Assembly (NCBI GenBank): GCA_018857735.1
Contig: JABMCL010001566.1
Location: 92,001 to 156,000, forward strand
Length of the DNA stretch: 64,000 nt
Direction: 5' to 3'
Source of the DNA: Alviniconcha marisindica
Taxonomy: Eukaryota; Mollusca; Gastropoda; Provannidae
This document shows positions 13,301 through 27,000 of this stretch, piece after piece (position 1 is the stretch's first letter; each line of letters starts with the position of its first letter). Made by a program: the position numbers and the translations under genes. Under the pieces are notes generated by a model, which was not told the DNA's origin, ran no database searches, and saw nothing but the letters and a program-made list of their open reading frames with translations.

Positions 13301-16300
13301 GTTATACTGTAAACACTGACAGATGAAACTCTGGTACTTTTAAGTTAATGGCCAACTCAGTGTTAACCAGAGAACACTTTGTAAACTGGCGAACTCAGTG
13401 TTTATCAGAGAACACTTTGTAAATTGGCCAACTCCGTGCTTATCAGAGAACACTTTGTATATTGGCCAACTCAGTGTTAACCAGGGAACACTTCGTAAAC
13501 TGGCCAACTCAGTGTTAACCAGGGAACACTTTGTAAACTGGCCAACTCAGTGTTTTTCAGAGAACACTTTGTAAACTGGCCAACTCAGTGTTTATCAGAG
13601 AACACTTTGTATACGGCCAACTCAGTGTTAACAGGGAACACTTTGTAAACTGGCCAACTCAGTGTTAACCAGGGAACATTTTGTAAACTGGCCAACTCAG
13701 TGTTAACCAGGGAACACTTTGTAAACTGGCCAACTCAGTGTTAACCAGGGAACACTTTGTAAACTGGCCAACTCTGTTTTTCAGAGAACACTTTGTAAAC
13801 TGGCCAACTCAGTGTTTTCAGAGAACACTTTGTAATGGCCAACTCAGTGTTAACCAGGGAACATTTTGTAAACTGGCCAACTCAGTGTTAACCAGGGAAC
13901 ACTTTGTAAACTGGCCAACTCAGTGTTAACCAGGGAACACTTTGTAAACTGGCCAACTCAGTGTTAACCAGGGAATACTTTGTAAATGATCTTTTTGAAT
14001 GGAGGTTCCGGTCTCTGACACCAGTTTGGTTTTCATGGCTAGCACGTGTACAAACCATTTTTGTCCACCTGGTCACAGTCTGGCATACCAGCCCATGAAG
14101 AAATGAATATGGAAACACCACGAAAGCCAGGTTACTACCACCCAACAAGCAACGCACCTCTCACCTCCTCAAATTTCAACCCATTTCACATTCATCCATA
14201 AGCACTTCAAATTCTAAACAGTATACATGCAATGCAAATGAACATCCTGGCAACCCAGTTCATTTACACGATTATGTGGCTTTTGTGGTGTTCCAAAATG
14301 CTGAAATGAACATGTCAGAGACAAAAACAAAAGAAGGAATAAAAGAAAGATGAAAAGGTAATCATTTCCCAAAGCTGGAACTGGGACTACCACTGTCTTG
14401 CAAATGCCACGAACAGTTTTCAATGATCCACACAGAGCTTACTAGCATCCCTATGAGCATCCAAATGCAATGACAGAGATAGCTGTTTATAAATTTCAAA
14501 GATACGGTCCGAGACACCATACATGAAAAGCTTGTATATCCCTGTGGCTAGTTATACGATGAGAGATTGGGGTAGGAGGTGGTGGGGTGAGTGGGAGGAG
14601 ATACAAACTATATACATAAGCACATCAATTTCGGATAGGCCTGAATACATGTACTGATAATTGAGTTTTGACTGAGATAGTCGACCAAAACACACTAATT
14701 TTACAACCCAGATTTCCAGCATCTCACCATGGCACTTTCCATCACCTACAAGTAGACTGTTAACTAAGAACAGGAACGTGTCACACTAAGACAGCAACTG
14801 AGGCTGCAAGTAGACTGTTAACTGAGAACAGGAACGTGTCACACTAAGACAGCGACTGAGTCTGCAAGTAGACTGTTAACTGAGAACAGGAACATGCCAC
14901 ACTGAGACAAGACTGTTAGGACAGAGATCTGAGGTTCACCAGCTACAGGCAACAAGATCCACACAGGCTAGCCATGCCAGCATCATGAACATACACACAG
15001 ACACAGACTGTAGAATGACCATCAACATTAAGTAAGGGACAGATATTAACCTGCCAGTCCAGTTTGGTTAGTGCAAAACTCAGCTTCCAGATTGATGCAC
15101 AGTCAGAAAGGGAGCGTTATCTGTGTGCTGTGGTGTGTTGTGCTGTGCAAAGGGAATGTGCATGTGGAGAAACTCATGTCGTGCCGTTTGTTCATTTGGG
15201 GGGTAAACTACATCTCGTCATTCCCTCTTCAAACCTTGAAAAACTTGTAACAGCAATAACAGAAGATTCTACTTGCAAGCATGATGCAGACTGTTATTTC
15301 AAGACTTTTTCAAATGTGAATGGTAACATATGATTTGGCCGTTTGACAAAGGGCCAGCTGTATTGTCTAGGCCCTGTGGTACACAGTTGTTAGATCACGT
15401 CATACACAGGTAACCGATACGATACAGGCGCATTAGGACTTTTGGTACAGGAGCATTAGTCTTCTTGAAGCAGAAAGCAATGAGAACTGAGATCCTCTGT
15501 GACTAACGCAAAAGGTCATTTGCTACAAAACAATCAGTGATTCTCACAATGAATGCAACACATCTCTAGGATGAAGATGCGTCAACAGAGACGGAGGTCT
15601 TGTGAAGAAGGAATACACAGCGGTCAGCGTTAAATCATTCAATCAACAAAGACGGAGGTCTTGTGAAGGAGGAATGCAGAGCGGTCAGCGTTAAATCATT
15701 CAATCAACAGAGACGGAGGTCTTGTGAAGGAGGAATACAGAGCGGTCAGCGTTAAATCATTCAAGGGAGGTGTGAGCTAGCGCAAGGTCAGAGCGTGACT
15801 CAGGTAGGAGACCCCAGTGGTAACAGCGAAAGATACTGCAAGGCTGTTCAACGGTACGAATGATGGTGACCTCGAGCGATGCTGATACTGGATGTGGGTG
15901 CAGGGAGAACCAGGTCTGTGGCACTGGACCTGAACACCAGCGGGGAAGGAACTGCAACTGCCTGGAGGGAGCTGTGCTGTGCTGTGCTGTGTGCTGTGGT
16001 GCAGGATCGGTGAATCCACTTTGTGTTCACACCCCAAACCCCTGGGATCAGTATGTGTGTGTTTGGGGAGCAGACTGAACTAGACTGTGCACTACTTCAT
16101 GCCAACAAGCAACCAAGCAGGGGCCAATACCACAACATCCAAAAGATCACCAGAAGATAAAGCCTGGCGGGGAAGACTTGGCTCCATGTAAATTGGGGTG
16201 TGGGCAGAAAGGATGTAAATTAAATGGGGGGGGGGGATGGAAACTGCAACAGGAAGTGTGGAATGCAGAGGAGATGTAAGTGGGAAGGGGTGGGGGAGAG

Positions 16301-19300
16301 GAGGGAGACTGGATGAATAAGGATGCTTGTTGAGAGGATGGGGGGGGGGGGGGGATGGAAAAAAGGATAAAAGGATGCCAATGAGTAAACTGGGGGGGGG
16401 GGTGGGGGGGGGGGGGGTGGGACTAGAAAGGATGACTGTAGAGAGGATGTTGGAATGGGGTCAAGAGAATATGGGAAATGAAAAAGGAAGCAGAGTAGGG
16501 AGGATTGGGGGTGGGTGGGGGGGTGGAGACTCATGGAGGATTGGGGGGGGGCTGAAAAGAAGCATGGTGGAGTGGTGTAAGTGTGTGTGTGTGGGGGGGG
16601 GGGGGGGGAGCAATGATTAGGGATAGGGAGGACACAAGTGTGGGGTGGGGGGCAGGAACTGGAAAAAAAAGCATGGAAAGTGGGGAAGGGGGTGTGGGGG
16701 GAGTTGGAAGAACTGGGACTGGGAGAAGGGGAAGGATTAAACACTTGAACCATCTGTCTACCCAAACCCCAAGGCCACCACCCCTGCCTCCTGCTCCACA
16801 GCACGCACAGACATGCAAAAGCATCTTGTCTCTTCTCACCCCAGTGCTGGTCACTGGGCCAGACCCGGGCCATGGCAAATGGGGATGCGGGTGAACCAAA
16901 CCAACATCAGGCCACACAACTCTCAGCTTCTACATGCAAAGGGCAGTAACCCGGATTGGGCGATCAGTCAAGTGGACGACGAAACAAGCCTGAGTGGCGC
17001 GTGCCAGATGGACTTGCAGTGTGCGGTGCGACACAGGGCTGGCTACGGACATGACCGACTCTCCCAACAGACGCGACTGTGGTCTGACGGAGGCAAAGTG
17101 TGCGCTGCAGACCGACTGTGGACTGAGAGGGCGGGCGGACTGGCGGAGGCTAGAGACGTGACAAGGGCACATAACCCACTCCAAAAGAGAGAGAAGCGGG
17201 CAGCTACACTGAAATACTCAAAGCAGTAGAGACATGTAGTGACCAATAACACAAATACAACAGAAACATACATTTGTACAACTGTGAACCCAGCCCCCTA
17301 CCCCCAGCCCCTTCACTATGTGTTTGAGCTTTTATTAATATATTCACTGCATTCTATTTTTGTCTCCTCCATATAGGCTTGTTTTGGTTTTGTTTCCTAG
17401 ACAGTTCCGGTTCACTGTTGATAAGCATAAAAAACCTGCACTTCAGAGCACCAGCCGCCTAACGTCTTTCTGCCGATGCTGGTTATCCCCTGTTGAGTAA
17501 GCTTTGTGAGGTTTACTGCGACCCGACTCCACCCCTGCATCAAGCCACTGACTGGAACCACCCCAAGGAGACAGGTGTAAAGTGAGAGGCAGAGTGCCCT
17601 GGCGTGTTAGTCCTGGAACTACTGGTACAGACGAACTAGGGTCCCCCATTGCCAGGAGGTGGAGACGCTACAGCCAGAGCCTGCAGCAGCCCCAACAAGC
17701 CCGGGTTCAAGTCCACGGACGCTGGGACCGCTGCTCTCCGGGTCTCCTCGTGCAGACAGCGGACAGCGTAGTTCTCTAAGGTCAAGACACCATCTCCCAC
17801 ATGCCAGTTTTAAGTAGGGCGCTGTTCTGACTAGCCACACTACAGGTACACAACCTCTTGGGAAAACCAGACATTGGGGGGAGACTACCACTTTACCGGC
17901 CTCTACAGTACCTGGGTCAGGTACATCTGACTGTAGGTGCCATGCTAATGTTTCTCCTGTGGCTGCACGAAACTATTCTCTCTCTGATTCTGGGCAACTT
18001 TTATCTTGATTTCCAACAACCATTTACCTCTCACATACACAGTAATAATAAAACCATGCCAATAAATATCAAGAATATACATAAATGCAGTGTGTAGCAT
18101 TTATACCTTTGAAACACAGAAACAAACCAGAAAATCACAAGCAAAAGATATACAGCAAAACAGCCACATCTTATACAGTTCATCTGCACAGCAATTCAAA
18201 ACTGCCAAATTCCTATCATCCGTGGGTTTCAAAACATACCTGAGAGGAGACCCCCCAAAAAAGGCAAAAGAAAAGCTTGCCTAGTCACTGATAATGTCAA
18301 AACTACCCATTATAATTTTCATAAACTGTACAGGATGTGGAGAAAAGTGGAGGTACATTTTGGCCTGAGTGAATATTCTTTAAAAGGAAGGAGACCCCAG
18401 TAATCATTTACAGAGACAACTCAAGGACTGCAGAAGAGGAGGAGGAGGAGGAAGCCCTACCGGCCGTTCAGGTTCAGACGCTCCGGCAAGTTGGTCAGCT
18501 GGTCAGCAAGACGCCTTCGTTTGATGAACATCTCGGATTCCACCGTCACCTCACACAGCGAGTAATTTCTGTGGACACAGTGCAGGCACACACAGAGTGG
18601 GTGAGCATATTCCCACTGCGCACAAGCATGCCTACCCGAGGTGCTAAGCTGGGACCTGAGACGCTAAAGCTCCCATCCATGCATCACCTGTATGCATGCG
18701 TGTGGTCCGACCCAGAGGCAAAGAAATTCAGATGTAGCCGCTACAATGCTGGTCTGTGCGTCCGTCTCATGGCCGTGTCAGTTAGTGATTCTCTCTCTTT
18801 CTCCTTCTTTCATTCTCTCCCTCCCTCTCCCTTTACATGTGTGTGTTTGTGGTGTGTGTGTGTGACACAGTCTCCATAGTATATATATAGTACACTAGTA
18901 TAGATACAGACCACAGCAGTCTCCTGTGCGGCTGGTAACGGTTGCAACACCAGAAGCTGCGTTGTGATCCCGTGGGATGTTGGCAGCCAAGCTCACAGGC
19001 CCAGCCTGAACCCCTAAACCTTCAGGTGATCAACAGTGGTGAGGACTATCATCTGCCTGCACCTCCACACAATGAAGCCATCCTTCGCTCTTGGACCGCG
19101 CCACTGATCTGAACTAGGGAAAACAACGGACTGACTCCCACTGTACTACGTTCTGCTATTCTACGCTGTGTTGTGTGGTGACAGAAAATATTGATAAAAA
19201 CGTTTTTGTTTTGTTGTTAAACATCCCGTCCTGTCCCAAAGCAAAGCGTCCAGCCAAAGTTATAGAGGACAGAAAGCAAGTCAAATCAACCTCCCTGTCC

Positions 19301-22300
19301 ACTTCAGCAGTAATGACGATGACCTGGGGAACCTGATGAACAGAAATGGCCACAACTACCAAAGCACACAGTCCCACAATGCTCCTAGAATCACTTGCAT
19401 CCATCTCATTCAGAAAACTTGAAGATGACAAACGAATCCAGAAATAAGTCGCTGCACACAGGGTGCGTCTTACCTGCTGTCATCCGTGACGCCAAACTCT
19501 TGCAGCGCCAGCATCACCACTTCCTTGGCTGTCGTTTCCTGCAATGGAAAATCACAATACACACCAAGATAATGCAACACCCCACAGGACCCTCACACAG
19601 GGCTGAACAGACTGTGGGCCTGAGGGGAGGAGCCAGGACCAACAACTCTGCACGTGCAAGTTTCCCCTGACTGCCAGACCTTTTTTCTCATCAACAACAC
19701 AAACATCAGCACCCTCACATGCACACACATGTAAGTCATTACCAAACAACCGGCCGCTAAACTAGGGGATATGGGACAACCTGAAGGACTGGTTTCACAC
19801 TTCATCCTAAAGACCTTGACCTTGTGTGGCTGCACAAGACCGTGACCTCATGTGACTGTAATATGTCCATGCAAAAGACTGTGACCTTGTGTGACTGTAA
19901 CATCCCCACACAAAAGACCTTGACCCTGTGTGACTGTAATGTGTCCCAGAAAGGAAAGCAGCACGCTGTGCTCAATCACAAACCACGGACAAGTCCCATG
20001 CACAGTCTGAATCGACAGTACTGAGAAGAAAACACCACCGAAACTGAAACACTTCGTCAAATGACATGACGTCTGAATGTTTTAAGACCTACGTACATCA
20101 CTCGATTGCCTCAGTGAGTTGCCCCTGCCCCTCTCCAACTCTGGAGCGACCCATCTGTGCCTGAACCCTAGGCGGCACCCCTTGGAAGTGGACTCTTTAA
20201 GAGGGTCCCGCTGCGCTAGGTGAGTGCTTGAGGACAGACTGACCTTGTGGATGAGGAGGAACCTGAAGGACTGGTCGGCCCTGTAGACCTTGACCACGTG
20301 CTCAGGGAAGTCGTTCTTGTCCTCCACCCCCAGCGTCAGCGAGGAGAGGTCGGGGTTGCTGGCGCTCATGTGGTTGGACAGCCCCAACGTGGAGGAGGAG
20401 GACGAGGACGTGGAAGACTTGCGTGATGGCTTCGTGTACAGGCTCTCGTCTGAATGGTTGATGCTGTTGCTGCCATCGCAGGGGGAAAGAGAATTGCTAT
20501 GAACTCTAGATGCAGTCAGTTCCTTCTACACTTTATATAATCCAAAACCTTATCTTGAACATTCTACCAGCAATCATTCAATCAAGTATTGTGATGATGC
20601 ATCAGCATATCACCACTAAAATGTGCAGACACACACAAGCTTGACAGGCAAGTGCTTCAGGGCATGGGGATCCAGGCGAGTAGTGTTGAGGAGCTTGAGA
20701 CACTGACTACAGACACAAAGCCAAGGACATCACACCACTGACTGCCTGGAGGAGAGGGATCTAGAAAGAGGAAGCGCTCAAAGATCTTCCTTGAAAGGAT
20801 GAGAAAGAGCCACAGTCCATCAGAAAAAACAAACACTGAAACCGTTTCAAAGGCAACACTGGGGAAACTTTTCACAGATGGGGTGCAGTGCTTATGGGGT
20901 TTTCATGAGCATGTAGATACTGTCTCGAAGTTCACATTTAAGTCAGGGCTTGATTCACATCCCCAAAATTTCATCAGCTGCTGAGTAGCTGACTTTGGTC
21001 AAGAAAAACACACTGGTGTCACAATTTGGGGGAAGGGTAGCTGTTTGTTTGTGGCAATAACAATGGTTTGTATGAGGTAACAGTTCGGTTTATGCACCCA
21101 TTCTCCTGCTGAAGCTGACTTTAAGAGCTCACCCATTCATTTTAGGAATGATGTTCATCTTCTCCAGGGCCTTCTTGATGCGCGGCTTGGAGCCCAAGTT
21201 AAACAGCCCCTTGCGTTCCGGCTTCTTCTCTGTCGTGGTGGTGGTGGTGGTGGTGGTGGTGGTGATATAGGACAGCGTGGTGTCCAGGTCTGGCACCGAC
21301 AGGCGCTGCTTGGCCATGAGGCCCACATGGTTCTCGTCACGCTTCACCTTCCTCGGCGTGTTCTTCTCTGCTGACCGCAGCATCTCTTTGAAATCTGTAA
21401 AGGACAAGGGTGAGGGTGCTCAGATCCAATGTCTGCAATTATCATCACCCTCTGGCCTCTATACTACAAACAAGCATCTTTCTTCAACTTCTGCAGTACT
21501 ACTACTACCAATTTCTGATTTATTTTGCAGAGTCTGAAAATCCAAAAACATCCATATATGCATACTAAAAATTATACTTAAACATAATATGTGTAGACTA
21601 CAACACAAATCAAGTCAAGAAAATGGGACTTTAACACATTTTCACACACACACACACACATACATACAGACACACAATACACATCCTCACAAAACACAAG
21701 TAAACGAGTACACACTGATACTTCAGCCAAGACAGGCAGAGACCCCCCCCCCCCCTCCCTGTCCCATGTCTGAAAAACACAGTGTGTCAACTGGGGAGGG
21801 GGTTGGGGGTTGGGCTGGCAGCTCTCACCTTGGAGATTGGATTTGACGGAGATGGAGAGGTGTGTGGATCCCCTGAGGATCTCCAGAGCCTTGCTGTAGT
21901 AGATCTGATGGAACTTGCTGCCATTCACCTCCAGGATCTACACACACACACACACACACGCAGACATAAACACAGAGATAGACACAGACACACAGAGTTA
22001 GCACACAGCCATCCACTGATCAAAGCATACACACACGAAGTCTCCATTTAAACACGGAGATAGACACAGACACTGAGACAGACACACAGAGTTAGCACAC
22101 AGCCATCCACTGATCAAAGCATACACACACGAAGTCTCCATTTAAACACGGAGATAGACACAGACACAGAGACAGACACACGGAGTTAGCACACAGCCAT
22201 CCACTGATCAAAGCATACACACACTAAGTCTCCATTTAAACGAGATAGACACAGACACAGAGACACACACAGAGTTAGCACACAGCCATCCATTGATCAA

Positions 22301-24065
22301 AGCAGATACACACGAAGTCTCCATAAAATGTCCTGTGGCACCTTCACTCCTCTGTGGAGGAAGCACCATGAATATACAATTTCTTTTCCATTCAGGGGCA
22401 CTGTCCAAATGACAATAGTTTTGACTTATCAAGATCAACTGAAGTGTGCATTTTCATTCCAATCGTAAGACAAAACTACACATAAACAGGTGATGGCATG
22501 AGCAAAGACTGGTGTGCCACCTATGAGATGCCACTGCCTGTTGTCTGTGACCCATGGACCCACCTGAGATGCTATTGCCTGTTGTCTGTGACCTATGGGC
22601 CCCACCTGAGATGCTACTGCCTGTTGTCTGTGACCTATGGGTCCACCTACGGGCCCACCTGAAATGCTATTGCCTGTTGTCTGTAACCTATGGGCCCACC
22701 TGATCGCCACGCTTGAGGCCCGCCTCCGCGGCTTTGGATCCCTTCTCCACCTTGGTGATGAAGATGCCGTGACCCCGCTCCAGCCCACCCAGGATGGAGA
22801 AGTGCAGAACCTCGTCCCGCGTTGTCCGCGTCAAGGTCACAGTCCTCACCTTGGCTTTGGCTGCACAGGCCATGTTCAGCAAACTCATCTGGCCCATCAT
22901 GCGCTGTAACACAGACCGTAACAACTCTTCAGCGCTGGTCAAATTCATCTGGGTTTTTTCAACTTCAAGCTAACACTCGTTCTGTCCAGTCTTGCAGCAA
23001 CAGATTGAGTTTGTGTAGCTAAATGTTACACTTAAGTGAGAAATGCTTAACTGATACACATCCAAAATGAAAAAATACACTTGTGACTGTCATCTGTTGA
23101 CTTACTATGGAGTAGTATATGTTTGTATCTGGAAAAATTGCACTTATTGAGTCCACCAGCCAAGTTCTACTGATTTCTGTTGCCAAATTTGTTTAAGTTT
23201 TTGTGATGTTGCTTTTTAATTTATAGCTACAATCTCCGTTTCTTCAGCTAGAATATCCACTGTAAAAACACATCAGCTGTTACAATTTTGTTTTGTTTTC
23301 TTAGTATGCAAATTTACAAGCTACAAGTCTGTTAATGCTCCCATTGACTATGTACTGCATCTTTTGCTTTTTTTCTCCATTTTGTTTGTGATCAAATTCC
23401 TGCTTAAACAACATTATGTCAAAGACGTGAAAGCGTGAAACCCAGTAATTATTATGCATAGCTTGAAAGCTCTCACTTACGTAGCTCTGAGGAAGTCAAT
23501 GTCGAGTTTTTGCCACGAGCAGCTGGATGGCTTGAGAGCCAAACACTTATCGTTACACAGACTCAAAAGGTTTTGCATGCAAGCCAATCACACCACAATA
23601 CACACAACGTTCACCAAACACATAATAAACAAGCACACACCAGTCAATTTGACAAAAATGACCAAATCTAAGTGACAAACAGTTGTAGTGAAAAAGTCAG
23701 TTAACTGACAAACAGCTGCATGAGCTCAGGACTCATTTACTGAAACAGAAATACAGCAACCCAAGATTGAAGACTAACAAACAGTCCTACACAAATGCAC
23801 CCTTTACGTGTAAATATCCGTATCAATCAAAGTGAGTACAGTACTATTAAACTAGGTTGTCTCTAATCTGCAGCGTGCATTACAAACTTAATACTGCCAT
23901 TACCGCTGCTTTCAATGTGAACTTTAATGGTGCTATGCATATAGTCAAACCACTGCCACTTTTTTCATGATAGTACATCCACAGATACACAATAATCCAA
24001 CCAGAAATTTGAAGAAGTACCTCAGCCATTACATTCAAGCCAATGTTCAATATGAGAGCTAAAAC

Positions 24066-24099
<34 letters not shown>

Positions 24100-27000
24100 A
24101 ACTCAGAACTTTATGACACAAGGATTAAGAGAGAGAGAGATGGAGGGGGGGGGGGGGGGGGCGCGATGGACAGACAGAAAAAGAGAAGTGCATTAACAAG
24201 CCAAAAGACACTGGTCAGTTTCACTACACCACCCTTCCATTGTCAAACAGCAAAGAAAGAAATATATTAGCCACAGTTATTAAACATCTAAACCTTAAAT
24301 AAAATTGGTTGATTACAGGAAGTGCAAAACAAAGAAAGGCAATAGCAGATACGGAGTACAAGAATCAGAAGGGGGGGGGGGGGGGACAAACATTTGTTAA
24401 TGTTTCTGCTTTTGTCTCCGAACAAAAGCATGCCACAATGTCAGAATATAAAAAAAAAAGAAATTGCCCCAACACCTATAACAGTCTCAGAAATTTTCAT
24501 CAACCATCACACAGCCTGTTACAGTCTATGCTAACAAGAGATACCGCTGATCCCTGACAGTGCCGATTTCAGTTACATTTGACATTTCCATCCAGCCTTA
24601 TCAGAACCTCTGAATATTTAACAGGGGAGGGGAGGTAGGGGAGATAACCAAATCTGATCATAATCCACAGAACAGCTTGTCTTTCTATTTTCCTTCCACA
24701 ACTTTCATTAACTTTGACCCTGGAAGCCTGGGGGGGTCGGGGGAGTTGGGGGGGGGGGGGGGGTCAAGGGGAAAGGAAAAAAAGAAGGCACTGAAGGAAT
24801 GACAGCATAAAGCGCCAAAGCATTTTAGCCAACAAGGTTATTTGCAAAGCACATTTACCAAACCCAAATGGCACAAAAGTTGAACATTTTTAGAAAATGT
24901 GACCATCATTTCAAGTTAGTGCAAATATTTTGATGTTACGGAGGAAAACAGACTGAAGCTGTGTCTGTGACTTGAAGAATAAGATTAATCATGATGAGAT
25001 GACAGGTACTGCGATACACATCAATGCCCCTGCCATGGAGGTGAATGGGGAATGCAAGCAGTGACACCAGAACACTGACAAGTGCAAGTTACATCAATAT
25101 GGATTTCAAAGCTCCTCCAGAGTATATATAGGATACAGGAAGATTACGTCATACTGCAACTCCTTAACAATGCCTGGCATAAATAGCATACTGCATCACC
25201 TGAACACAACGGTACATCTCCGCGATCAGTACACACCTCCCCTGTCCATACGCTGGACCCTGGTCAGCCAGTTATGCGGAGCTAGGCTGAGAATGTCATG
25301 ACATGCCCAGCAAACCTGAGTACAGCCATGCCTGCTGTGTAGCACTGACCCTGTGTGTGCAGTTCATGTACAGCACAGACCCTGTGTGTGCAGTTCATGT
25401 ACAGCACTGACCCTGTGTATGCAGTTCATGTACAGCACTGACCCTGTGTGTGCAGTTCATGTACAGCACAGACCCTATGTGTGCAGTTCATGTACAGCAC
25501 GACCCTGTGTGTGCAGTTCATGTACAGCACTGACCCTGTGTTGCAGTTCATGTACAGCACAGACCCTGTGTGTGCAGTTCATGTACAGCACTGACCCTGT
25601 GTGTGCAGTTCATGTACAGCACAGACCCTGTGTGTGCAGTTCATGTACAGCACTGACCCTGTGTTGCAGTTCATGTACAGCACGACCCTGTGTGTGCAGT
25701 TCATGTACAGCACAGACCCTATGTGTGCAGTTCATGTACAGCACAGACCCTGTGTGTGCAGTTCATGTACAGCACAGACCCTGTGTGTGCAGTTCATGTA
25801 CAGCAAAATCCCTGTGTGTGCAGTTCATGTACAGCACAGACCCTGTGTGTGCAGTTCATGTACACCAAAGTAAAAGTAAACATTCTGAATGGCTCTGTCA
25901 GCCTTCAGATAAACTCAAACAGCTGAGGACAGAGGTCCAGCCACAGAATCTAATCACACAGCTGTGAGTTACGTGAGTCTGAGTCTCCAAGCTACAGGTG
26001 GACTGTGGTTATAAATAATACAGCCACAGAATCTAATCACACAGCTGTGAGTTACGTGAGTCTGAGTCTCCAAGCTACAGGTGGACTGTGGTTATAAATA
26101 ATACAGCCACAGAATCTAATCACACAGCTGTGAGTTACGCGAGTCTGAGTCTCCAAGCTACAGGAGGACTGGTTATAAATAATACAGCCACAGAATCTAA
26201 TCACACATCTGTGAGTTACATGAGTCTGAGTCTCCAAGCTACAGGTGGACTGTGGTTATAAATAATACAGCCACAGAATCTAATCACACAGCTGTGAGTT
26301 ACGTGAGTCTGAGTCTCCAAGCTACAGGTGGACCAGTTATAAATAAACCACATCTGACCCTTTTTTTCAGATTGGTATCAGTCAAGTGAGTCACAGCTTC
26401 ATTATGGTTACATTTCACAGGAAGTTTAAAGACTGAGAACTGATTTAGGTAAGTGAATCCAAGAGAACACGGCTATGTTTGAGATGGGGTGAAACACTGA
26501 TAAAAAGCCATGTTTGAGATAGGGTGAAACAATGATAAAAAGCCATGTTTGAGATGGGGTGAAACAATGATAAAAAAAACATGTTTGAGATGGGGTGAAA
26601 CAATGATAAAAAAACATGTTTGAGATGGGGTGAAACAAGATGATGTTTGCAATGAAGTTCATGGGCTCTAGTGTAATACATACTCGCAGGGTACTACACA
26701 GAAAGTTGTCACACCATGTTGTTGTTTTTTTTCCTAGCTGAGCCTGTAGTAATTATCTCTCAACAGTATTCCATTCTATGCATTTCTGTGTAGTTGTTCC
26801 TAACACTGTCTGTACTGGCAGCATGGGTGTACTCGGCTTTGCTACATACTGTGTACTGGCAGCATGGGTGTACTCAGCTTTGCTACATACTGTGTACTGG
26901 CAGCATGGGTGTACTCAGCTTTGCTACATACTGTCTGCCCCAACCCCAGAGTACACCTGGCGCTTGTTTGCATTGGTTAGTGAGTGGCCAGCGAAGCCCG

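Noticed and set aside
17650..17730. Possible tRNA gene (B box ggttcaagtcc at 17704)
   Set aside because: No A box at the right distance and no cloverleaf can be folded by eye; probably chance or a SINE relic.
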